Part shown: positions 26,610 through 32,951 of the stretch, piece by piece
How the letters are laid out: every line of letters begins with the position of its first letter
Position numbering within the stretch: the stretch's first letter is position 1
NCBI RefSeq assembly: GCF_000734895.2
Contig: NZ_CP011382.1
Location: forward strand, 2,644,700-2,708,699
Direction of reading: 5' to 3'
DNA: 64,000 nt
From: Calothrix sp. 336/3
Lineage (GTDB): Bacteria; Cyanobacteriota; Cyanobacteriia; Cyanobacteriales; Nostocaceae
The notes under the pieces: model-generated
Database searches by the model: none
Seen by the model: only the letters and a program-made list of their open reading frames with translations
Told to the model about the DNA's origin: nothing
Position numbers and translations under genes: made by a program

Positions 26610-26838
26610 GTCATTGCGACGCAAGGAAGCAATCTCAAAGTCTCGTTTTCTCGTTACACTTCTTAATTATATTACGGCAGTTTAATGTAGGTTGGGTGGA
26701 GACGCAGGAAATGTAAGTAAGTCGGTGAGAATAAACCTAACTATGTAACAGATTGTAAAATCGTCAAAACCGTTGCGATTGCTTCATTCCACTGAGTCGC
26801 AAAGCGACACGCTACGCGAACGTTTCATTCGCAATGAC
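26610..26838. mobile_element. MITE-like element with 10-bp perfect inverted ends
   Basis: Starts GTCATTGCGA (26610-26619) and ends TCGCAATGAC (26829-26838), exact inverted copies. Subterminal AGGAAGCAATCTC and GCGATTGCTTCATTCC are also in inverted orientation. About 229 bp, no coding capacity, no clear target duplication. It lies on the side of the template repeat where a DGR reverse transcriptase would be expected. Confidence 0.5.
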
Positions 26839-26946
26839 ATAGCGTGAATTATTTAAGCCGTTCTACTTATAGAAGTTTAACGAATAATCTATCTAGCGTC
26901 GTAACCCAAAGTTTAGATATCTCGGATGATTTGGAATATTTTAATT

Positions 26947-26992
26947 GAGCCGGACAAGTCTTCGGTTATTCACCTACCAAGCTATCCGACTC
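26947..26992. other. Hairpin downstream of the DGR template repeat
   Basis: GAGCCGGA (26947-26954) and TCCGACTC (26985-26992) pair at seven of eight positions plus one G-U, closing a 30-base loop; on the plus strand it is followed by GGTTTTATTTT. It may end transcription of the PLD gene or mark the 3' boundary of the minus-strand template RNA. Confidence 0.4.
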
Positions 26993-27091
26993 GGTTTTAT
27001 TTTCGGATAAAGTCACCTCTATCACTGGAATAGGTCTGGACTCCCTGGTGTACGCTCGATAAATTCCCACTTACCGACTCTGACTTTGGGG

Positions 27092-27224
27092 AGTACTCAC
27101 GGAAACGACACCGCCACAACCCGAAAACCAACATTGTTGTTTCGATTCGCGCGCGCGTTATAGTTGCGATTAGCACAGCGACAGTTCCTGGGGTTGTTGT
27201 TCCACGAACCACCACGCAGCAGCT
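27092..27224 (-). other. Template repeat (TR) of a diversity-generating retroelement
   Basis: On the minus strand this 133-bp segment is a gap-free near-copy of the 3' end of the caspase-FGE gene, at a constant offset of 316 bp. Its codons read LLRGGSW, then [29 protein letters not shown]. The Asn codons replace Asp, Leu, Gly and Phe in the gene. Over the 72-base core (TGG to the last AAT) there are 25 adenines and 47 other bases. Fourteen adenines differ in the gene and none of the 47 others does. This adenine-only pattern is diagnostic of DGR mutagenic homing. Two non-adenine differences (27103, 27121) fall at the 3' end, the IMH-like part. The segment has no start codon and is not a gene. 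Confidence 0.93.
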
Positions 27225-27250
27225 AACGTTAACCTAATCCCATCCTCAAA

Positions 27251-27268
27251 TTCTCAATTAATTGAGAA
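27251..27268. repeat. 18-bp perfect palindrome between VR and TR
   Basis: TTCTCAATTAATTGAGAA is self-complementary. It lies 26 bases 5' of the template repeat on the coding strand, so it could fold in the template RNA leader or act as a protein-binding site. DGR variable regions often have a nearby dyad, though normally closer to the VR. Confidence 0.45.
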
Positions 27269-27407
27269 ATCTGATTGAATACAGTGTATAGTAGTTAGAG
27301 AGAGAAAATAACAAAATTAGAAAAAGATCGTTCCGCTCCGCTACACTCTCAAAGTGAAAAGAATAAGAAGTGTAAAGGGCAAAAGGGGAAAAGTACAGAG
27401 GGCAAGA

Positions 27408-27540
27408 AGTCCTCACGGTAACGACACCGCCACAACTCGAAAACCAACATTGAAGCCTCGATTCGCGCGCGCGAGATAGAGGCGATCAGCACAGCGACAG
27501 AGCCTGGGGTTGAGGTCCCACGAACCACCACGCAGCAGCT
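27408..27540 (-). other. Variable region (VR) of a diversity-generating retroelement
   Basis: The last ~42 codons of the caspase-FGE gene. Eight residues differ from the template: D624, L625, L629, D634, L636, L638, G644 and F645, all encoded by AAC/AAT in the TR. Substitutions are A to G, C and T, as expected from adenine-directed misincorporation. The stop codon (27413-27415) and the conserved GFRVVAVS strand lie 3' of the last changed adenine, in the homing region. Confidence 0.92.
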
Positions 27541-29386
27541 TTATGTCGTTATTGCTACCAGATGAGCACGCACTTCCGTCTCTTGGTGCGCCCTGGTAAT
27601 CATCATTATATACATCTTCACACCATTCCCATATATTACCATGCATATCGTATAAACCAAAGGCATTGGGTGGAAATTTTCCGACTTCTGTTGTTTGCTT
27701 CCGATATTCACCCTTTGGAGCCTGACCATAATTACCTGGGTAAATTGTACCGTTATAATCCCAATCGGTTCCTCGATAATTCGCTAACTCTGTCGTTATA
27801 GTTTCACCAAAATAGAAGGGTGTGGTGGTTCCTGTACGACAAGCATATTCCCATTCCGCTTCGCTGGGTAATCTGTAGGTGCGTCCTGTTTTCTGGGTCA
27901 ACTTTTGACAAAATTCTACCGCATTATCCCAACTTACTTGCTCTACAGGTCGTTTCTCACCTTTGAAATAGGAGGGATTTTGACCCATAATTGCTTGATA
28001 TTGCTCTTGGGTAACTGGATATTTCCCCATGAAGAAACTGGGAACTGTAACTTGATGCTGCGGACTTTCATCGTCGTATCTTCCTGCTTCCGTTAGCGGG
28101 GAACCCATGGTAAATCTTCCCCCAGGTATCTGCACCATTTCCAAGGTGACACCATTCCCCAAGTCTTCAACCTGATATTTCGCTTCACAGTTGCGACGGT
28201 TTGTAATTTTCCCCGTTGCATCCACTGTCACAACCTCAAATGTCCAAGTTCTCAAGGGATTTTGTGAAGAGATTCCCTTCTCAGAATTCGGAACATGAGA
28301 ATTAGCTGGTGATGTTGGTTGTGGTGAAGATTCCCAGCGTAATGGCTCAAATCTTTGGATTTCCTTAATGGCATTAATGGCATCCAATGTCCAGGTTTTC
28401 AAGGGATTTTGTGAAGATGCTCCCTTCCCAGAATTCGGAACATGAGAATTAGCTGGTGATGTTGGTTGTGGTGGAGATTCCCAACGTAACCGCTCAATTC
28501 TTTGGATTCCCTTAATAGCATCCATATCACTACCAGAAGCAGCAGCTAATACCCGAATCCATAATTGTTCTGCTAACTCGATATCTCTATTAATCTCAGC
28601 TTGGTAAGCGTCATTTTTCAGCGTCGCAATTTCTGCTAAAGTTGCATACCTGGGTACAAGAATCAAATGGGATTTATTTACAGGTTCGGCAATGATATAG
28701 GGTGTTTGTCTGCCATTGTGATACTGACGGACGACTTCCGGTACGCGCAAACTAAGATACTGATTCAAACGTTCCACAGTCGCACATTTACCTTGAATTC
28801 CTAACCCATCAAGTAACACACGGGTAAAAGCACCTTGTTCTAATTCCGGAATTTCATAGGAGTATTCCTGGGGACTACAGGAAAAAATACTAATTACACC
28901 CTGTTGACGCGCTTCCTCCGCAGTTTGTCGTCCAATTCCTTCCCCGGCTTTTTGTGCCAGACTCCGACAAGCATCTAAAATCAAAACAATATTATCCGCC
29001 CCACATTGACGCAAGCGCTCAGTGACAAAATTAATGGGAATTGCGGTTTCTTCAATATCCTCAGCATCACCATCACAGGGCATGAGATAATCCCGGTTAT
29101 TGTGGCGGATACCGTGACCGCTAAAGAAAAACCAAAAGTTATCCCCCGCACCCATAAAAGGTTTGGCAAATAATTCTCGCAATACTCCCCGTAAATTTGC
29201 CCGATTTGGACGGGTGGATTTTCCCCCGATATCTGGTGAATCATCAGAGAAAAAATAAACTCGCTCAAAACTGGTTTCATTGAGGAGAAAATCCCGCATT
29301 AACTGAGCATCTCGCTTGGCATAATTTAAATCTTGCAAGCGATCGTATTTGTTTACACCAATGGTAATTGCCCAGTTTTTCGCCAT
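27413..29386 (-). CDS. Caspase-like peptidase fused to formylglycine-generating-enzyme domain (DGR target)
   Basis: 657 residues, cytosolic by lack of a signal. Residues 1-~235 are a peptidase C14 (metacaspase/caspase-like) domain with catalytic His91 in FFFSGHGI and Cys140 in LILDACRS. Residues ~250-300 are helical. A linker follows with a 49-residue tandem duplication (RWES...QPTSPANSHVPNS twice). From ~395 to the end is a formylglycine-generating-enzyme/sulfatase-modifying (C-type-lectin-like) fold: GGRFTMGSP, HQVTVPSFFMGKYPVTQEQY, YRLPSEAEWEYACR, FGLYDMHGNIWEWCED, LLRGGSW. Its C-terminal ~40 residues are the DGR variable region. Such FGE domains act as diversified ligand-binding modules, so the inferred design is variable recognition coupled to a suicide-type protease. 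A Pepco-like gene lies 92 bases upstream. Confidence 0.93.
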   Translation of the reverse strand: MAKNWAITIGVNKYDRLQDLNYAKRDAQLMRDFLLNETSFERVYFFSDDSPDIGGKSTRPNRANLRGVLRELFAKPFMGAGDNFWFFFSGHGIRHNNRDYLMPCDGDAEDIEETAIPINFVTERLRQCGADNIVLILDACRSLAQKAGEGIGRQTAEEARQQGVISIFSCSPQEYSYEIPELEQGAFTRVLLDGLGIQGKCATVERLNQYLSLRVPEVVRQYHNGRQTPYIIAEPVNKSHLILVPRYATLAEIATLKNDAYQAEINRDIELAEQLWIRVLAAASGSDMDAIKGIQRIERLRWESPPQPTSPANSHVPNSGKGASSQNPLKTWTLDAINAIKEIQRFEPLRWESSPQPTSPANSHVPNSEKGISSQNPLRTWTFEVVTVDATGKITNRRNCEAKYQVEDLGNGVTLEMVQIPGGRFTMGSPLTEAGRYDDESPQHQVTVPSFFMGKYPVTQEQYQAIMGQNPSYFKGEKRPVEQVSWDNAVEFCQKLTQKTGRTYRLPSEAEWEYACRTGTTTPFYFGETITTELANYRGTDWDYNGTIYPGNYGQAPKGEYRKQTTEVGKFPPNAFGLYDMHGNIWEWCEDVYNDDYQGAPRDGSACSSGSNNDIKLLRGGSWDLNPRLCRCADRLYLARANRGFNVGFRVVAVSLP

Positions 29387-29478
29387 TTGTCGATGTGAGA
29401 TTTTGGATTTTATCGCTTTTGATTGCGGGTGTTTAAATCCCCAAATTCTGCCAGAAGTCGGGGATGGGGATAACCTAA

Positions 29479-29868
29479 CTATTCCGGTTTCCTTCTAAAC
29501 GTCAGCTTGATTCCTCCTTTTCCTCCGGCTTTAACTCCACTACCGAGTAGTTTTACTTGCCCTTCGCCGTTAATTTCTACTGATAATTCAATCTCATCAA
29601 GTTGCATTCCTGATTTAGCGCCGGATTTTACTTGGGTTTGCTCCTCTGCATGGGTAAAAACTTTATCTACTACTAATAAAAAACGGCTCATTTCCTGCTC
29701 TAGCTTTTCAGCCTTGACTTCCACTGCATTATCGATAATTTTCTTCTCAGAGGTGTCTATTTCCTCTCCCCAACCTCCTCCTCCCTTAATTCCGCCTTTT
29801 TTGCCGTCGGGAAGCGATATTTGGGGAATATCGTCAGTGACAATCCAAATGCTGTTTGTGTCTGTCAT
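29479..29868 (-). CDS. Small peptidase-co-occurring protein (Pepco/Trypco/CU044_2847-like)
   Basis: 129 residues, no signal peptide. The N-terminal IWIVTDD stretch, a central helix (AVEVKAEKLEQEMSRFLLVVDKVF) and a C-terminal beta-rich part, LDEIELSVEINGEGQVKLLG, ending GGIKLTFRR, match the small proteins that accompany caspase- or trypsin-like peptidases in predicted cyanobacterial conflict systems. A run of Gly/Lys (KKGGIKGGGGWGEE) is low complexity. It precedes the caspase-FGE gene by 92 bases on the same strand and is probably in the same operon. The exact subfamily (Pepco or Trypco1) is from memory and not certain. Confidence 0.65.
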   Translation of the reverse strand: MTDTNSIWIVTDDIPQISLPDGKKGGIKGGGGWGEEIDTSEKKIIDNAVEVKAEKLEQEMSRFLLVVDKVFTHAEEQTQVKSGAKSGMQLDEIELSVEINGEGQVKLLGSGVKAGGKGGIKLTFRRKPE

Positions 29869-30437
29869 AGGAATAGATACGGAAAATCTGTTTTTAATTA
29901 TGACATTTTTCCTCTATGTAAGTTCTATGAATGAGCTTGCAGCACAGCGTTCCGTAGAATCGAAGCTCATACCAAGTTATGTTTTTTAAGTAGCGCAATG
30001 TATGATACCCAAAAAATGTTTACGACAGATACCCCACCCGCCCTATCGGGCACCCTCCCCGAAATCGAGGAGGGTTAGGGAGGGGTTTTATCCATGTGTC
30101 GTATTGTTTTTTCAAATTGGTAGGAGATAGAGAATAATACCTCCCCAATGGCAGTACATCGCACAGTTGGCGATCGCCCCTGAGCTTGTTTTCCAATCCA
30201 AAATTCACTGAACCTGCAATAACCTTCTAAGTCGAGGGTGATATAAAAAAATCTAGCTCTTGAAACTTGCTGACAACCTCCGGTAGTGGTATAAGTCGAA
30301 GGCTTGACGCTCCGCTTATCGCCAATCTTGTAATCTGCGTTAGCGACGAGAGTACAACATCGCTGAATTTTTGAATTAGTGCGATCGCCTAAGCTTGAGA
30401 TAATCGTGAGCGATCGCTGCCTTAAATAGTATGGATA
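29869..30437. other. Intergenic region, no gene seen apart from a small repeat
   Basis: Separates the DGR target operon from the toxin-antitoxin pair. The upstream part should hold the operon's promoter. An 83-bp inverted-repeat element (listed separately) and HIP1 sites are the only structure I see. Confidence 0.5.
30021..30103. repeat. 83-bp palindromic repeat element
   Basis: Perfect 7-bp inverted ends TACGACA and TGTCGTA enclose two hairpins, GCCC-TATC-GGGC and ACCCTCC/GGAGGGT. A REP/MITE-like layout with no coding capacity. Confidence 0.6.
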
Positions 30438-30884
30438 TTATTCTGACTCAGTACTTTCATCTAAATATTTCAAGAAAGAATTAACGCCCAGTAACTGAAT
30501 GCCATAGCTTGCCATTACCACTCTCAAGTCATCATCCGCTCTCAAATCATCATCCCCGGACACTATAATCCCCGCTTCGCCATCAATTGCCGTTGCCAAC
30601 ACAGGTAAATCTTTGGGATCTCGACAATTAGGCGGAACCGTTTTCAATTCAACCCATAGCGCACGATACTGCAACTGTTGTTCTAGACGCATCGCCTGAC
30701 TGGAGTCAATCCGTTCTCTTAACCGGGGACGATTCCAAACAAAATGTAGTTCTTCCATGAGGGGTTGACTCATTACCAACTGGAATTTATCCCCATTGAA
30801 TGCTTCCAAAATCGGTAATGTCACTCGCCCTTTCAGCAAAATGCGAATCCAGATATTGGTGTCAATAACCACTCGCAACTTCAT
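30438..30884 (-). CDS. PIN-domain toxin (putative toxin-antitoxin RNase)
   Basis: 148 residues. PIN-fold nuclease with acidic active-site residues in VVIDTNIWI (first Asp near residue 8), the mid-protein Glu (MEELHFV) and C-terminal Asp residues in CRDPKDLPVLATA and VSGDDDLR. It matches the bacterial PIN family often annotated as a toxin that cleaves RNA. The start overlaps the antitoxin stop by four bases (ATGA), the usual coupling in such pairs. Oddity: an 18-bp tandem duplication (30521-30556) inserts six extra residues so that the active-site loop reads DDDLRADDDLR, which may disturb activity. Confidence 0.85.
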   Translation of the reverse strand: MKLRVVIDTNIWIRILLKGRVTLPILEAFNGDKFQLVMSQPLMEELHFVWNRPRLRERIDSSQAMRLEQQLQYRALWVELKTVPPNCRDPKDLPVLATAIDGEAGIIVSGDDDLRADDDLRVVMASYGIQLLGVNSFLKYLDESTESE

Positions 30885-31117
30885 AACAGTTGAGATTGCT
30901 GACGCACAGCTTTTATTTCAGCCATGATGTCATCGTCTGTAATCTCATCTACTGGAGGTTCGGCATAAAGTTCTTGAATTAAAGCCACCAAATCTGCACG
31001 TAAATCAAGTTGAATTAAGGCTCTGGCAACTTGCGCCCGCTCGTCTGGTTGCAACTGTTGTACCGCAGTAATAAGTTGTTCCAAAGTGATGGGTATCGAT
31101 ACCATTTCAGTAGCCAT
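30881..31117 (-). CDS. Antitoxin of the PIN toxin pair
   Basis: 78-residue protein encoded just upstream of and overlapping the PIN toxin gene. The N-terminal ITLEQLITAVQQLQPDERAQVARALIQ resembles the helical N-terminus of the small cyanobacterial antitoxins found with PIN toxins. The acidic C-terminus (DEITDDDIMAEIKAVRQ) is the likely toxin-neutralising segment. No clear DNA-binding fold is visible. Identification rests mostly on size, composition and the four-base overlap. Confidence 0.75.
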   Translation of the reverse strand: MATEMVSIPITLEQLITAVQQLQPDERAQVARALIQLDLRADLVALIQELYAEPPVDEITDDDIMAEIKAVRQQSQLL

Positions 31118-31438
31118 CAGAATCTTTTCTTAAATTGTAAATGGAAAATGAGCTATGAGCGATCGCTTCTTCGGACACATATTCCGATTATTCTATTGCC
31201 CGTTGACGCTTAGTGCGATCGCCCATCTGGATTGAGACAGTGAAAGTAGTGCATTAGGCTTCTCAATTTATAGGGCGCTAAAGCGCAACTACGAACCTTT
31301 TTTATGGCATCATTTGTGTCAATCCACTACAAGATTGCGCGATCGCTGTTTTATTCCCAGGCGTAATCCCCAATACGCTCAGAAATCATTACACTGTAGA
31401 GAAGTGACCTGGTGGAAATGACTGTCGGAATAATACCC
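31118..31438. other. Intergenic region with HIP1 sites and a short repeat
   Basis: About 320 bases between divergent genes. A GGGCGCTAAAGCGCAACTAC segment near 31274 is a dispersed hairpin; several GCGATCGC-type sites follow. TACACT at about 31390 may be a -10 box for the oxidoreductase gene. No gene seen. Confidence 0.4.
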
Positions 31439-32632
31439 ATGAGTGAAAAATCTACAAGAATTTGTATCCTTGGTGGAGGCTTTGGCGGTCTTTACACAGC
31501 TTTGCGTTTAAGTCAACTGCCCTGGGAAAGGGAACAGAAACCGGAAATAATTTTAGTTGATCAGGGCGATCGCTTTGTTTTTTCTCCCCTCCTCTATGAA
31601 TTATTGACGGGGGAAATGCAAGTATGGGAGGTTGCCCCAACTTTTGTAGAATTGTTGGCAGGTTCGGGTGTGCGCTTCTATCAAGGGGTTGTCTCTGGAA
31701 TTGATATGGAGCAGTTACGGGTAGAGCTAGAGGATGGTAGGGAAATTGCTAGCGATCGCCTGGTGTTAGCTCTCGGTGGTGAGACTCCCTTGGATTTAGT
31801 CCCCGGTGCAAAATCTTACGCTTATCCCTTCCGGACAGTTACGGATGTGTATCGTCTAGAAGAGCGGTTACGAGTACTGGAAGAATCGGATTTAGAGAAA
31901 ATTCGAGTGGCGATCGTTGGTGGTGGTTACAGTGGGGTGGAGCTAGCTTGCAAACTGGCAGATAGAATGTCTACGCGAGGACGTTTTCGCCTGGTAGAAA
32001 TGGGTAATCAAATTCTGGGTAATTCTCCCGACTTTAACCGCGAAGCTGCCAAGAAAGCTTTGGAAAGTAGAGGTATCTTTCTTGACCTAGAAACGAAAGT
32101 AGAAGACATCACTTCAGACAGCATTTCCTTGGAATACAAGGGCACAATTGATACAATTCCCGTGGATTTGGTCATTTGGACGGTGGGAACTCGGATTAAT
32201 CCTGTAATTAAAAGTTTGCCTGTAAAGCAGAATTCACGGGGACAAATTACTATCACTGAAACACTACAAGTTGTTGATTATCCCCAGATTTTTGCCCTAG
32301 GTGATATTACGGATTGTCGTGATGTCACAGGAGCACAGGTTCCCAGTACTGCTCAAGCAGCATTCCAACAGGCAGATTATACCGCTTGGAATATTTGGGC
32401 AAGTTTAAGCACTCGTCCCCTCTTACCCTTCCGCTATCAATATTTAGGTGAAATGTTGGCATTAGGAGTAGACAATGCAACTTTGGCAGGTTTAGGTGTG
32501 AAATTAGAAGGTTCTGTAGCATATCTTGCCCGTCGTTTAGCATATCTCTACCGCTTACCTACCCTAGATCATCAGTTGAAAGTAGGGTTTAATTGGTTGA
32601 CTCGTCCCATTATTGATGCTTTATCAAAATAG
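31439..32632 (+). CDS. FAD-dependent NAD(P)H oxidoreductase, NDH-2 like
   Basis: About 397 residues. The N-terminal FAD-binding dinucleotide motif is ICILGGGFGGLYTALRL. The second, NAD(P)-binding motif is VAIVGGGYSGVELACKLA at mid-protein. A FAD contact, FALGDITDC, lies near the C-terminal third, and the C-terminal amphipathic helix region (FRYQYLGEMLALGVDNATL...LARRLAYLYRLP) suits peripheral membrane attachment. This is the layout of type II NADH dehydrogenases (Ndb) and the related plastid NDC1/demethylnaphthoquinone enzymes that feed quinones. Which of these it is remains open. Start is ambiguous: ATG 31439 preferred, with ATG 31418 and GTG 31412 upstream in frame. Confidence 0.87.
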   Translation: MSEKSTRICILGGGFGGLYTALRLSQLPWEREQKPEIILVDQGDRFVFSPLLYELLTGEMQVWEVAPTFVELLAGSGVRFYQGVVSGIDMEQLRVELEDGREIASDRLVLALGGETPLDLVPGAKSYAYPFRTVTDVYRLEERLRVLEESDLEKIRVAIVGGGYSGVELACKLADRMSTRGRFRLVEMGNQILGNSPDFNREAAKKALESRGIFLDLETKVEDITSDSISLEYKGTIDTIPVDLVIWTVGTRINPVIKSLPVKQNSRGQITITETLQVVDYPQIFALGDITDCRDVTGAQVPSTAQAAFQQADYTAWNIWASLSTRPLLPFRYQYLGEMLALGVDNATLAGLGVKLEGSVAYLARRLAYLYRLPTLDHQLKVGFNWLTRPIIDALSK

Positions 32633-32951
32633 TCTGGGGAAAGGAATAGGGAACAGAATACAGTTATTTTTCTTCTACTGATAACTGGTAAATATAACCC
32701 AGAGAAACACCAAGGGATAACTGGGCTAAATTTGCTATCGCGATAGATGAAATTTCTCACAAATAAAGACTAGAATGCTAACATAAGACAAATTTACCAA
32801 CCAGATGCAGCCATAGGAAGCAGTCAATGACAAGTGCGGAATTTGGCATCAGTTTTTACCAACTTACCAGCACTATTTTTGCATTCGATTATTCAATCTA
32901 GTTAGTAGAGAAAATCTTTTATCTATACAAAAGTAGGAGCAAGGAAACAAT
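32633..32951. other. Intergenic region, no gene seen
   Basis: About 320 bases between co-directional genes, AT-rich. A GTAGGAGCAAGG ribosome-binding region immediately precedes the radical SAM start. No terminator or repeat stands out. Confidence 0.4.

Noticed and set aside
26997..27215. Minus-strand open frame across the template repeat
   Set aside because: It is in a different frame from the gene-like reading of the TR, has no ribosome binding site, and exists because the TR copies coding DNA. The TR itself lacks a start and is non-coding.
27349..27531. Second short frame with similar protein sequence (MVVRGT...) over the variable region
   Set aside because: It is the same alternate frame over the VR, so it looks like a conserved pair only because TR and VR are near-copies.
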